Assembly: GCF_013214165.1 (NCBI RefSeq)
Contig: NZ_JABSSM010000007.1
Coordinates: forward strand, 1 to 64,000
Origin: Shewanella sp.
GTDB taxonomy: Bacteria > Pseudomonadota > Gammaproteobacteria > Enterobacterales > Shewanellaceae
Direction: 5' to 3'
DNA: 64,000 nucleotides
This document shows positions 47,224-56,409 of the stretch, one piece after another. Each line of letters opens with the position of its first letter. Position 1 is the stretch's first letter. The position numbers and the translations under genes are program-made. The notes beneath the pieces are model-generated. The model did not search any database. It saw nothing but the letters and a program-made list of their open reading frames with translations, and had not been told where the DNA came from.

Positions 47224-47649
47224 ATGCTACATCTGGAACATTTAAATTTAGTGGTTGAAGATATTTCAAGGTCACTCACCTTCTATCAAGCAGCCTTGCC
47301 CCATTGGTCAGTACGTGGTGGCGGAGAAGGAACCTGGCATGGGAAACCTAGGAACTGGGTACACTTTGGCGACGATTATCAATATCTCACCTTCAATGAT
47401 GATGGCGTAGGTCAAAATCGCGATCTCTGTGGTCACCAAGTCGGCTTAGCTCATTTTGCCTTTGTTACCGATAATATCGATGCCGTGATCGCACGCCTGG
47501 CTCTGGCAGGCTTCCAGGCTGACAAAGATGGCACCATCGATGAATTTAGAAGAAACATCTATTACCTAGATCCTAACGGCTATGAAGTCGAATTCGTGCA
47601 GTACCTGAGTGATATCCCGTCACAAAGAAATAGATATGATGAAGCTTAA
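47224..47649 (+). CDS. VOC-family (glyoxalase-like) protein
   Basis: A 141-residue vicinal oxygen chelate protein. The paired beta-alpha-beta modules show LEHLNLVVEDISRSLTFYQ at the start, LAHFAFVTDNIDAVIARLA in the second module, and YYLDPNGYEVEFVQYL at the end, giving His and Glu residues suited to metal binding. The family covers glyoxalases, dioxygenases and antibiotic-resistance proteins, so the substrate is open. GAGGAGC lies 6-12 bases before the ATG. Confidence 0.8.
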   Translation: MLHLEHLNLVVEDISRSLTFYQAALPHWSVRGGGEGTWHGKPRNWVHFGDDYQYLTFNDDGVGQNRDLCGHQVGLAHFAFVTDNIDAVIARLALAGFQADKDGTIDEFRRNIYYLDPNGYEVEFVQYLSDIPSQRNRYDEA

Positions 47650-47740
47650 TGGCAGGAACTAGATAATATGGCCATATCCACTTGAAAAAGATACGGCCCA
47701 ATTTTAGGCGATGTGACCGAAGAAACCTATGGAAAACACA

Positions 47741-47989
47741 TCACTTTAACCAAATAACTAATGCCAACAAGACGAGATAGAAGAAAAACCCTGAAATATA
47801 AGCCGAGAAAAAATCATTTCTCGCTAATCTTTTTTCACTGCTAAACACACCAGGTGCGAAAAGAGGCTTCTTAATTCGCCCAAATGACACCAGTCTTAAC
47901 ACCAGGGCACCTGTCGTGTATAAAACGAAAGAAAGTAAACAATCCCAGAAAAACCAGAAGAACAGCTCGGCTATGCTACCCATTAACAT
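47741..47989 (-). CDS. Small two-TM membrane protein
   Basis: An 82-residue protein with hydrophobic segments at about residues 7-35 and 62-81 separated by a basic loop (RIKKPLFAPGVFSSEKRLAR). AAGGAG lies 6 bases before the ATG, a near-ideal ribosome binding site that supports a real gene. The function is unknown. Confidence 0.65.
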   Translation of the reverse strand: MLMGSIAELFFWFFWDCLLSFVLYTTGALVLRLVSFGRIKKPLFAPGVFSSEKRLARNDFFSAYISGFFFYLVLLALVIWLK

Positions 47990-48363
47990 ATCTTCTCCTT
48001 AATCTATTATCGACAAGTATCCAATGTACCCGCCCTTGGTGTAAATGTCATGTTAAGATTTGTTACCTGTAGGTTAACTCAAGATGTTCCGCTAATTTGA
48101 GACACTCGACCGAAGGATTAACTCAATTTATAGACTCCATATGCTCCTTCCATGGAAGTCAGGTTCAGGAGGTACAGCCATGGACGGGTGAAGGCAGAAT
48201 AATGCAGGAGTCATTGTCGAGCGCTACGCAAGAACTTGTTGCCGAGATTAACGATTAGCTTCAAGCATCCACAAGCCACATGCATGGACCTGTGAATGTC
48301 TATATATTGCCTACAGCGCTTTGAACTCCCGCTGCTAGCTTACATTATGAGTCGGATTGGTAT
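47990..48363. other. Intergenic region, no gene seen
   Basis: About 370 bases between two minus-strand membrane protein genes. It contains short stretches (ggtacagccatggacgggtg) of a kind seen in scattered intergenic debris, but no intact element, gene or terminator that I can support. Confidence 0.35.
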
Positions 48364-48750
48364 TTAGGCAAACATGGCCACTATGACACCAATCAATCCC
48401 GCAACCACGAGTCCGACATTGCTAAAAAATGTCAGCGCAAAACCCAGAGTACGGGATTTAGGCTCATTAAAATACGCGATGGCAAATACCTGACGACCAA
48501 TTAAAAACAGCACACCAGGCAGTACAACCCAGAGGCTGCTGACGTAATGAGAAAAAATCAACATCCCAGGGATAAATACCACCAGCTGTTCCAAGGTGTT
48601 TTGTTGGATACGAAACATACGTTCCCAGGTTTCATCACCTACGGTCTTTGGGGACAATACCTTATATTTTTCACGGGACTTGCCAACTTTGAGTGTTAAC
48701 AATAAGTATTGTACCAGTGCAAGCAATATAATAACGATTGAAATTTCCAT
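48364..48750 (-). CDS. MAPEG-family membrane protein
   Basis: A 128-residue protein with four transmembrane segments. The loop pattern ERMFRIQQNTLEQLVVFIPGM, with the R.QQN..E motif, is diagnostic of MAPEG proteins (membrane glutathione transferase/eicosanoid family). GRQVFAIAYFNEPKSR follows as expected. A glutathione-dependent role is possible; the substrate is unknown. It starts 10 bases after the SRPBCC fragment and may be co-transcribed with the ArsR gene. Confidence 0.85.
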   Translation of the reverse strand: MEISIVIILLALVQYLLLTLKVGKSREKYKVLSPKTVGDETWERMFRIQQNTLEQLVVFIPGMLIFSHYVSSLWVVLPGVLFLIGRQVFAIAYFNEPKSRTLGFALTFFSNVGLVVAGLIGVIVAMFA

Positions 48751-48759
48751 CAGTGCTCC

Positions 48760-48966
48760 TTAAGCTAATTTCGCTTTATTTAAATTATCTAAACAGCCTT
48801 TCCAGCCCATTAGGTGGCGTTCTCGTAAGGCTTGTTCAACAAACTCACTGTGTACCAGTGTGAGGTGACTTTTACACTCATCTATCGCACTAAATAACAC
48901 TGTGACTAATGTGGTGTTAGGGCTATCTTCCCAACGCCAGGTGAAAATTAATTCTCGATTTAACAC
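48760..48966 (-). pseudogene. C-terminal half of an SRPBCC (AHSA1) protein
   Basis: Sixty-eight codons matching only the second half of an AHSA1-type SRPBCC protein: LIFTWRWEDSPNTTLVTV and LTLVHSEFVEQALRERHLMGWKGCLDNL. Complete members are about 150 residues. The N-terminal half is absent, and the fragment begins with a GTG overlapping the stop codon of the ArsR gene. ArsR-SRPBCC pairs are a common operon, so a deletion of about 80 codons seems to have joined the two. It could still be translated by coupling, but half a fold is unlikely to work. Confidence 0.7.
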
Positions 48967-49286
48967 TCCGAAATAATATTATCTAGCTCATCCATGCGTC
49001 GCTGCCAGAAGTATCGGTAGACGCTAATCCAGTCCAAGGCGCCGACTAAGCGCTCGGGTACCAGCATTAAATAATGACAACGCCCTTGTATGCGTCTTTT
49101 CACTAACCCTGCCCGCTCCAGCACTTTCACATGCTTGGAGATGGCCGCCATTGAGATGGGAAAAGGCTCAGTGAGTTCAGACATTGTTTTTTCCCCCATT
49201 GACAGCATATGGACGATTTCTCGACGCGTGCTGTCTGCCAGGGACATAAAAACCAAGTCTAGTGGATCTTTGCCGTTGGTGTTCAA
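48960..49286 (-). CDS. ArsR-family transcriptional regulator
   Basis: A 108-residue winged-helix regulator: SLADSTRREIVHMLSMGEKTMSELTEPFPISMAAISKHVKVLERAGLV is the complete ArsR helix-turn-helix, followed by the wing RRIQGRCHYLML. No metal-binding ELCVCDL motif is present. It resembles the metal-independent type paired with SRPBCC proteins. That partner is truncated directly downstream. The start has AACCT-type sequence without a clear ribosome binding site. Confidence 0.85.
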   Translation of the reverse strand: MNTNGKDPLDLVFMSLADSTRREIVHMLSMGEKTMSELTEPFPISMAAISKHVKVLERAGLVKRRIQGRCHYLMLVPERLVGALDWISVYRYFWQRRMDELDNIISEC

Positions 49287-49457
49287 GGTTAACCTCGCTT
49301 TTAACCGTACGCTTGATTATATCGCCTAAAACCCTAATACTCAACCAAACGGTTAAATATAAAGCCACCTCAGTAACCGCCCGTGTTCTGCAACGAGTAT
49401 TGCCCAAGAGATTTGGGCTGAGATAGGGTAAACTCTGGCTAAATTTGATAACAGCTT

Positions 49458-49934
49458 ATGCTTATGAACTCCTCTTACAGCTACACGACTCAATATTGTC
49501 TCGATAAGGCTCATTTTAGTGAATGCTTCGATGAGTCAGTCACCATCGACACCTCATGGCGCCCCTACACCAAGGCATTAGGCTTCTTTTTTGTCGGCGT
49601 CGCCCTGCTGCTCACAGGCATGAATGCCTATGCTTCCTGGTTTGTTATCGGACTAGGTGTCTTGGAATGGGGTAATGTGAAGTTTAAGAAGACCTGGTGG
49701 CTCTGGCGACAGATGATGAGCAAAGCGGCCGGAAATGAAGTGACACTCACCTTAGATGAACAAGGGATCAGCAGCCACTCCTTCTATGTTAACAGCCAAA
49801 TATTGTGGAGTGATGTCTCTGAGATAGTCACTACAGACAGGGGCTTGCTCATAAAACATCCTGGTGGCACCAGCTATGTGTCTAAACAAGTACTCGACGA
49901 AACCGCACTCGCCTTTATAAACAGTAAAGCCTAG
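49458..49934 (+). CDS. YcxB-like membrane protein
   Basis: A 158-residue protein with two transmembrane segments at about residues 38-56 (ALGFFFVGVALLLTGMNAY) and 58-75, and a C-terminal domain of the YcxB type: LTLDEQGISSHSFYVNSQILWSDVSEIVTTDRGLLI. YcxB-like proteins are small membrane proteins of unknown role. The second ATG (49464) is also possible. Confidence 0.7.
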   Translation: MLMNSSYSYTTQYCLDKAHFSECFDESVTIDTSWRPYTKALGFFFVGVALLLTGMNAYASWFVIGLGVLEWGNVKFKKTWWLWRQMMSKAAGNEVTLTLDEQGISSHSFYVNSQILWSDVSEIVTTDRGLLIKHPGGTSYVSKQVLDETALAFINSKA

Positions 49935-49963
49935 ATATTGCATCAAGACGGCATTTAACGATT

Positions 49964-50476
49964 TTATGCATCTTTAACGTTTGCCATGATAAACGCGTCG
50001 ACATATTCACCACCTCTAAAGGCGTAATCTCTGGCTTCTCCCTCTATGATGAAGCCATTACGCTTATAGAGGGCGATGGCTACATGATTATCGGTATAGA
50101 CCTCAAGCTCAATTCTTCTTATGGCAAGCCAGTTAAACGCTAATTCCACCATGGCTTTAACCATAGCCTCTCCCACTCCTAACCCCTGAAACTTCTCATC
50201 TACCGCCATCCCGATATTGGCGACATGCTTACGTCTTGGATTGGTCATCACTTCCATGCCTATTTGTCCCGCCACCACACCATCGATGACAGCCACTAAG
50301 CTATGAACGTTTTCCGGAAGCTCACTGAGCCGCTTCTGCCAACGCTGTAAAGAGGGGAAAGGATGCTGCAAGGTACCGCTATAACACGAGGGATGAGCAT
50401 AGATATTCTTGATCGCCCCTATGTCATCGAGATCACTATGACGAATTTCGATGACCTTATCATCTTGTATATGCAT
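49964..50476 (-). CDS. YhhY-like GNAT acetyltransferase
   Basis: A 170-residue GNAT protein close to E. coli YhhY, an L-amino acid N-acetyltransferase. Shared pieces are IYAHPSCYSGTLQHPFPS, the PRRKHVANIGMAV segment, and the acetyl-CoA loop EKFQGLGVGEAMVKAMVELA. The end, IEGEARDYAFRGGEYVDAFIMA, is also YhhY-like. It probably acetylates amino acids or a related amine. Confidence 0.83.
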   Translation of the reverse strand: MHIQDDKVIEIRHSDLDDIGAIKNIYAHPSCYSGTLQHPFPSLQRWQKRLSELPENVHSLVAVIDGVVAGQIGMEVMTNPRRKHVANIGMAVDEKFQGLGVGEAMVKAMVELAFNWLAIRRIELEVYTDNHVAIALYKRNGFIIEGEARDYAFRGGEYVDAFIMANVKDA

Positions 50477-50577
50477 GCACCCACTCCATTAATTTATAAT
50501 TTATATACAAAACACTATGCCATCATTTGTTTATTAACACTCTTTGTTTCTAGCTAATCTTAACCTAAGCCTTCAGG

Positions 50578-51696
50578 TTAACGCTTGGCCAGCACTTGCC
50601 AGCGCTGCTCCTCGTTGCCCATGGCAAGCATCTTAGGCGATGTTTGCTGAGCCGCCGTAAACGCCTCTTTATGCGCCCAATCAAACCAGTTGATATCGAT
50701 TAATGCTTGGGCGGTAGGCCCGCCTAAGGTGTTACCTGGGCCAAGCACTATGACCTTATCCGGGGCAAATTCTTTCACCGCTACCTGAATCGCCTTGGTA
50801 AAATCATAGGGCTGAGTGACCTGTTCGCCTAAGGTGTACTGCCGCAATGCCGAGCAATCAGTGCCATAGGGGGTCCAAATTCTACCGGCGCCATCGATCA
50901 TGGGGATCTTGGGTTTAACAAATAGCGACTCTCCCAGAGAGGCTAGGCCTTTCTCGGACACTCGCGTTAACAAGGGTGAATGGAAAGCGCCATGATTATA
51001 TAACCGCATAGGATAGCGTTCGTCTATCTGGGGCAGCATCTCCTCGGCTCGTTTCAGCCCAGCTTCATTTCCCGCAAGCACCCGATAGCCTCCAAGATAG
51101 ATAGAGGTAAAGAGTTCACAGCCCTCTGCATCACATATGGTCTCGATTACCCTATCGATGAGGCCAGATATGTTGCTGTCCCGCCGCCACAGTTCATCGT
51201 TCTCGGGATAGATAAGTTGGCCGCCAATGAGGCCATCTTGCATCATGGAGCCCATGGTATTGATCACATCGATGGCGGCATCGGCATCCAAAGCGCCGGC
51301 GCAGGCCATGGCAATATACCAGCCCATAGAATTACCGGTTACCGCCACCACCTCATAGCGCTCGGTATCGATATCCATAAAGTCACATATCGAGCAGGCA
51401 TAGATGAGGGCAGAGGCATTTTCCCCTGGGGTATGTTGTTTAAAGGAATATTTAGCCGCAGCATCGATTTTAGCTATCCCCGTCTGCTTTAGCTGCTCTC
51501 GGTATTGATCTATCGCGGTAATAAAGGCCTGCTTATCTGAATGAAGACGTTGCAGGTATCCCAGTTCATCCTTGTTATAGCAACCTCGGCCTGGGGCAAC
51601 CACCACGACTCGCTCTCTTGGTTTATTCACCGCCTGCTCGGCGCTATCGATTGCCGCCACTTGCGTTCCCATATTAAGAGTCATATTAATAGTCAT
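50578..51696 (-). CDS. Acyltransferase (FabD-like) with altered substrate site
   Basis: A ~372-residue malonyl-CoA:ACP transacylase-like protein. The nucleophile Ser is in GNSMGW (S123 from this start), replacing the usual GHSLG. The catalytic His is in NHGAFHSPLL, and GPGNTLGG matches GPGKVLTG of FabD. The Arg that binds the malonyl carboxylate in FabD (EMRGKFMQ) is Met here (NTMGSMMQ), so a non-carboxylated acyl group is the likelier substrate. The ATG at 51696 follows the stop of the E1 gene by 1 base (TAATATG); a start at 51729 would overlap it. The two genes are surely co-translated. Confidence 0.8.
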   Translation of the reverse strand: MTINMTLNMGTQVAAIDSAEQAVNKPRERVVVVAPGRGCYNKDELGYLQRLHSDKQAFITAIDQYREQLKQTGIAKIDAAAKYSFKQHTPGENASALIYACSICDFMDIDTERYEVVAVTGNSMGWYIAMACAGALDADAAIDVINTMGSMMQDGLIGGQLIYPENDELWRRDSNISGLIDRVIETICDAEGCELFTSIYLGGYRVLAGNEAGLKRAEEMLPQIDERYPMRLYNHGAFHSPLLTRVSEKGLASLGESLFVKPKIPMIDGAGRIWTPYGTDCSALRQYTLGEQVTQPYDFTKAIQVAVKEFAPDKVIVLGPGNTLGGPTAQALIDINWFDWAHKEAFTAAQQTSPKMLAMGNEEQRWQVLAKR

Positions 51697-51697
51697 A

Positions 51698-53941
51698 TTA
51701 CAGGGCCTCTTTGAGCAACTGATGTTCAAGCTCTCTACCCATCAAGGCCAAAGCGGCCTCCACTATGGTGTCTTTGCTCGGTAGGGGTAAGGTTGCCGCA
51801 TCGGCTAGCGGGATAAAGCAATCCTCGGCGGTTAATCTGGCCAATGGCGGGCATTCATTGCCGAGTGCCTCATGGAACCCTGAGATTAACGCCTCACTGA
51901 TGGAGCCGGTTTTTCTACACTCATCGACAATCAAGATATGCTGACACGCTTTGGCGCTATCGATAATCGCCTCAATATTCAGCGGCGCCAGCCAACGAAT
52001 GTCGAGCACACGCACCTTGAGCCCTCTCGCCGCTAATAACTTCTGCGCCTGACGACTCAGATAGTAACCGTTGGCATAACTGATGATACACAGGTCTTGG
52101 CCCTCCCCATGCTGAGCTATCTCCCCTAACGCGACTGGCTCAGCCTCCTGCTCAGGCAGATAACGGCTGCACCAGAGGCCATCATCTTTACTGTGCAAAT
52201 CTTTGGTCATATACAGGGCGATGGGTTCGAGGAAGATCACCAGCCTCTGCTCTTCTCGGGCTAAGCGTACGCACTCCCTCAGCATCTCGACCGCATCGTG
52301 ACCATTTGACGGACAGGCGATGATGAGTCCGGGTATGTCCCTGAACACGGCGAAGGAGTTGTCGTTATGAAAATGGCCGCCGAAGCCTTTCTGATAGGCC
52401 AGGCCCGCAATTCTAATCACCATAGGGTTGGTAAACTGGCCGTCGGAGAAGAAAGGCAAGGTCGCCGCCTCGCCTCTGATCTGATCTTCGGCGTTGTGTA
52501 CATAGGCCAAAAATTGGATCTCTGGGATCGGCAAGATACCGTTATGCGCCATGCCGATGGCGAGGCCCAAGATAGAGGTCTCATCCAACAGGGTGTTGAT
52601 CACTCGATTAGGACCAAAGCGCTCGACCAGACGTGAAGTCACATGGTACACACCACCTTTCTTACCCACATCCTCGCCGCAGACCACAATATTGCTGTAT
52701 CTGGCCATCAATTCCGTCAATGCCAGATTAATCATCTTGCCCATGTGCACCGGCTTGCTCAAGGATTGCTTATCCGCCTTCAACAAAATGCTTCTGCGCT
52801 CCGCATCTAAGTAGGGGACAGGCTCTAGCCTACGCTTTGGCGGCACTATGGCTGCCATAGCCTGCTTCACGTCTCTGAGCTTGGGCCGGGTCACGGCGAT
52901 ACGCGAAATGGCCTGGATACGCACCTTGAGACTAAAATAAACAGCGACTATCTGCTCGCTAGTCATCAATCCCGCTTCAATGAGTTGTTGAGCAGAGACC
53001 AACAAGGGATCTTGAGATTCATTATCGAAGATCTGCTGTTTGTTCATATAGGCTATCTCGGCATCACTGCCGGCATGCCCCATCAGGCGAACAGTGCGGA
53101 CATGTAAGAACACGGGTTTTCGATGCACACGAGCAAAGTCGGCCGCCGCCCTACTGACCTTGTAACAGTCGAGAATGTCCCTGCCATCACAAGAAAGGTA
53201 CTTAAGCCCGGGTCTCTGACTGAAGTTAGCCGAGATCCAGCCCTTGGGCGTCGGTGTCGATATGCCGATACCATTGTCTTCACAGATAAATACTAGGGGC
53301 ATGGGGACTTGTTGGTACGCGGCCCAACAAGCCGAATTTATCGCACTCAGGGCGCTGGCATGATTAGCCGAGGCATCGCCGAAGTTGCACAGCACTAGGC
53401 TGTCTTTGGGCATATTAGCGGCCAATGACAAACGTTCGGTCAACGGAATACTCAAGGCGGCCCCAACGGCTTTGGGCAGATGAGAGGCTATGGTCGAGGT
53501 CTGCGGTGGAATGTTGAGGCGTTTACTGCCCAATACCTTATGCCGGCCACCCGAGGTAGGATCGTCACTGGATGCGGCAAACGAGAGCAAGATATCGTAC
53601 AACAGGGTCTCACCTGGGACCTGTCTGCCTCGCTCCAACATGAAGGCGCAGCTACGATAATGCAGGAACGCCATATCAGTGACTTTAAAGGCCAGTCCAT
53701 AGGCGGCATTGCCCTCATGGCCTGAGCTGCCTATGGTGTAGAAGCCCTGATTGCGGCCCTTCATCTGCCTCGACTCGAGATCCAACAGACGGCTCTTAAG
53801 CTGAGACTCGAACATGCCGATGAAATCGCTGTCGGTTAAGCCTATCTTGTGATGGTCCCAACCTTCACCGATATCGCTAAATGCTTGCTGCTGAACTCGC
53901 TCGACGAAACGACGATCCAATACCTGGGCTCTATCTTCCAT
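51698..53941 (-). CDS. Fused alpha/beta 2-oxoacid dehydrogenase E1
   Basis: A 747-residue thiamine-diphosphate enzyme with both E1 chains in one polypeptide. The alpha half (residues ~1-360) has the cofactor motif from GDASANHASALSA to CEDNGIGIS and PPQTSTIASHLPKAVGAAL. The beta half (~395-740) has VCGEDVGKKGGVYHVT, LDETSILGLAIGMAHNG and a transketolase-C domain starting near YANGYYLSRQAQ. E1 proteins decarboxylate 2-oxoacids and normally pass the acyl group to a lipoyl E2. No E2 or E3 gene is here; instead an acyltransferase-like gene follows at 1 base and glutaryl-CoA dehydrogenase lies upstream. Confidence 0.85.
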   Translation of the reverse strand: MEDRAQVLDRRFVERVQQQAFSDIGEGWDHHKIGLTDSDFIGMFESQLKSRLLDLESRQMKGRNQGFYTIGSSGHEGNAAYGLAFKVTDMAFLHYRSCAFMLERGRQVPGETLLYDILLSFAASSDDPTSGGRHKVLGSKRLNIPPQTSTIASHLPKAVGAALSIPLTERLSLAANMPKDSLVLCNFGDASANHASALSAINSACWAAYQQVPMPLVFICEDNGIGISTPTPKGWISANFSQRPGLKYLSCDGRDILDCYKVSRAAADFARVHRKPVFLHVRTVRLMGHAGSDAEIAYMNKQQIFDNESQDPLLVSAQQLIEAGLMTSEQIVAVYFSLKVRIQAISRIAVTRPKLRDVKQAMAAIVPPKRRLEPVPYLDAERRSILLKADKQSLSKPVHMGKMINLALTELMARYSNIVVCGEDVGKKGGVYHVTSRLVERFGPNRVINTLLDETSILGLAIGMAHNGILPIPEIQFLAYVHNAEDQIRGEAATLPFFSDGQFTNPMVIRIAGLAYQKGFGGHFHNDNSFAVFRDIPGLIIACPSNGHDAVEMLRECVRLAREEQRLVIFLEPIALYMTKDLHSKDDGLWCSRYLPEQEAEPVALGEIAQHGEGQDLCIISYANGYYLSRQAQKLLAARGLKVRVLDIRWLAPLNIEAIIDSAKACQHILIVDECRKTGSISEALISGFHEALGNECPPLARLTAEDCFIPLADAATLPLPSKDTIVEAALALMGRELEHQLLKEAL

Positions 53942-53974
53942 AATGCCTACTTATTTGATACCAATGCCAAAGAC

Positions 53975-53997
53975 AAAAAAGGAGCCCTAGGCTCCTT
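53975..53997 (-). terminator. Rho-independent terminator of gcdH
   Basis: aaggagcc cta ggctcctt is a perfect 8-base stem. On the minus strand it is followed by six Ts. It separates gcdH from the E1 gene, which therefore needs its own promoter in the ~35 bases before its start, or depends on read-through. Confidence 0.9.
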
Positions 53998-54008
53998 ATT
54001 ATTGCGTC

Positions 54009-55184
54009 TTACCCAAATGCCTGAATGCCTGTCTGCGCTCGACCTAAGATAAGTGCATGTATGTCGTGAGTGCCCTCATAGGTATTCACCGCCTCCAGAT
54101 TCATCACGTGGCGTATGACGTGGAACTCATCTGAGATGCCATTACCACCGTGCATATCCCGAGACAGTCGGGCAATATCTAACGCCTTGCCACAGGAGTT
54201 GCGCTTGATCAAAGAGATAGCCTCCACAGGTAAGGCATCTTGATCCATCAGACGCCCGGCCTGTAAGCAGGCAAATAAACCTAAGGTGATCTCTGTCTGC
54301 ATATCTGCCAACTTCTTCTGGATCAGCTGATTGGCCGCCAAGGGACGATTAAACTGGATCCTGTCCAAGGTATATTGGCGCGCAGCATGCCAACAGAACT
54401 CAGCGGCGCCAAGTGCGCCCCAGGCGATGCCGTAACGCGCCTTGTTCAAGCAACCAAAAGGCCCCTTCAAGCCCTCGACATTGGGTAATAACGCAGATTC
54501 AGGTACCTCGACATTATCCATCACAATTTCACCTGTGATAGAGGCCCTAAGAGAAAACTTGCCCTCTATCTTAGGCGCACTCAAGCCCTTCATACCTTTT
54601 TCCAGGATGAAGCCGCGGATTTTTCCTTCCAGCTTACCCCAGACAATAAACACATCGGCAATGGGTGAGTTAGTGATCCACATCTTGGCACCATTGAGGC
54701 GATAGCCGCCGTCGATGCGCTCTGCTCGGGTCTTCATGCCTCCTGGATCTGAGCCAACATCGGGCTCGGTCAGACCGAAACAACCAATCCACTCACCTTT
54801 AGCCAACTTTGGTAAATACTTGAGCCTCTGCGCTTCACTACCATAGGCATAGATGGGATGCATGACTAAGGAGGACTGCACACTCATGGCGGAGCGGTAA
54901 CCGCTATCGACTCGCTCAATCTCGCGAGCCACCAGGCCATAACTGACATAATTGACATTGGCACAGGCATATTTTTCAGGCAAGGTTGCCCCCAGCAAAC
55001 CGAGTTCGCCTAACTCATTCATGATCTCCCGATCGAAGTGTTCGTGTCGGTTGGCCATCAATACTCTGGGCATGAGTTTGTCCTGGGCATAATCGTGAAC
55101 ACTGTCGCGGATCATGCGCTCCTCTTCCGAGAGTAAGGCGTTAAACTGCAGGGGATCGGTCCAATCGAAATGCACTCTTGCCAT
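54009..55184 (-). CDS. gcdH: Glutaryl-CoA dehydrogenase
   Basis: A ~391-residue FAD acyl-CoA dehydrogenase converting glutaryl-CoA to crotonyl-CoA and CO2 in lysine/glutarate degradation. Evidence: the start [22 protein letters not shown], the FAD/substrate motif [31 protein letters not shown], and the catalytic Glu in [20 protein letters not shown]. These match glutaryl-CoA dehydrogenases rather than other members. The ATG at 55184 has AAGGAC 8-13 bases upstream; the frame opens earlier at 55274 without support. A divergent LysR gene probably controls it, as is usual for gcdH. Confidence 0.92.
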   Translation of the reverse strand: MARVHFDWTDPLQFNALLSEEERMIRDSVHDYAQDKLMPRVLMANRHEHFDREIMNELGELGLLGATLPEKYACANVNYVSYGLVAREIERVDSGYRSAMSVQSSLVMHPIYAYGSEAQRLKYLPKLAKGEWIGCFGLTEPDVGSDPGGMKTRAERIDGGYRLNGAKMWITNSPIADVFIVWGKLEGKIRGFILEKGMKGLSAPKIEGKFSLRASITGEIVMDNVEVPESALLPNVEGLKGPFGCLNKARYGIAWGALGAAEFCWHAARQYTLDRIQFNRPLAANQLIQKKLADMQTEITLGLFACLQAGRLMDQDALPVEAISLIKRNSCGKALDIARLSRDMHGGNGISDEFHVIRHVMNLEAVNTYEGTHDIHALILGRAQTGIQAFG

Positions 55185-55252
55185 GATATTGTCCTTTGAA
55201 TTGTGCTGATAGCTGAAAATAGGCAATCTTGAGTCTACAAAATAACCATTTC

Positions 55253-55280
55253 CTAATTTTCTTAGCATAGGCATAATTAG
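55253..55280. promoter_or_regulatory. Candidate LysR operator
   Basis: ctaatt (55253-55258) and aattag (55275-55280) form an inverted repeat in the 164-base gap between divergent gcdH and the LysR gene. It is short and AT-rich, so it is tentative. Confidence 0.3.
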
Positions 55281-55348
55281 CCATTAGGAGAAATATTCTT
55301 TTTCTTTAGCATCTATAGCTAATACCTATATCTAACCTAGAGGTTAAC

Positions 55349-56188
55349 TTGAATCTAAGATCGCTCAGTTATTTTGTCGCCGTGGTAGAGAGAGGCAGTA
55401 TTAGCGGTGCCGCCAAAGTATGTTTTGTCGCCCAGCCCTCTATCTCAGCCGCAATATCGCAACTAGAGGCCCGGCTAGATACGCAGCTGTTCCATCGTCA
55501 TGGAAAAGGTGTCAGCCCCACAGATTCCGGGCTTAGGCTTTATCCCCTGGCGCAAAAACTGCTCAATGAATCTCAGGCCATCGAATCTCTGTTCAAACAA
55601 GCGCAACAGCAGACTCCCTTTAGACTCGGATTAATCCGCTCCTTAGGGGTCCATAGGATGAGTGGACTACTGAAAGATTTTACCCATGCCTGTGCTGACA
55701 TGGAGCTCACACTCGTCGAAGCCAACGAATATGCCGAAGCGAGGATCATTACCACCAGCGATCTGACCACTGGGGAGGACTTTTATCCTATCTGGCATGA
55801 TGACTATCTACTGGCCATTCCCTCTTCATTTAGTTTGAGTTTACAGACCCAGATACGCTTACAGGATTTAGATCAACAAGCCTTTATTCACCGTGCTCCC
55901 TGCGAGGCCCTCTCGAGCCTGCAACAATTAATGGATCTCGAAGGGATACAAGTACAGGTCAGGGCCAGAATTCAGACCGTCGAATATGCGGTAGGTTTAG
56001 TCGCAGCAGGCTTAGGAATCGCCTTAGTGCCGGCACTTCCAGCCTTGCTTGAACAGAGAAACATTAGCTTTAAACCACTTCAGGATATCGAGTTTAAGCG
56101 AACTGTCGGGCTAGCCCTGCCTAGAGACACCAAATTAAACGAGCAACAGATTCAATTACTCAAGATATGCAAACAGCCCAGGCACTAG
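55349..56188 (+). CDS. LysR-family transcriptional regulator
   Basis: A 279-residue LysR regulator with a canonical N-terminal helix-turn-helix (LRSLSYFVAVVERGSISGAAKVCFVAQPSISAAISQLEARL) and a periplasmic-binding-like effector domain. The start is TTG (55349), supported by AGAGG 6-10 bases upstream. Being divergent from gcdH, it most likely activates glutarate or glutaryl-CoA use; the effector is unknown. Confidence 0.88.
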   Translation: MNLRSLSYFVAVVERGSISGAAKVCFVAQPSISAAISQLEARLDTQLFHRHGKGVSPTDSGLRLYPLAQKLLNESQAIESLFKQAQQQTPFRLGLIRSLGVHRMSGLLKDFTHACADMELTLVEANEYAEARIITTSDLTTGEDFYPIWHDDYLLAIPSSFSLSLQTQIRLQDLDQQAFIHRAPCEALSSLQQLMDLEGIQVQVRARIQTVEYAVGLVAAGLGIALVPALPALLEQRNISFKPLQDIEFKRTVGLALPRDTKLNEQQIQLLKICKQPRH

Positions 56189-56409
56189 GCAAGCAATCGG
56201 CAGCCAATAACACCAAAAAACAACACAAGCACAACACTAAATTGCCACATCAATCACAATGTCAAGCATAAAACACACCCACAGGAAACAATGCCACCCA
56301 GTTTGTATCAGTTTGCATCAGGAGAACTGAAAACCCTACCTAAAACTAGCACAGGTGATACTCTGTTACTCGATATGTTAATTCTGTGATGAGTATATAA
56401 ACGAGCAAG

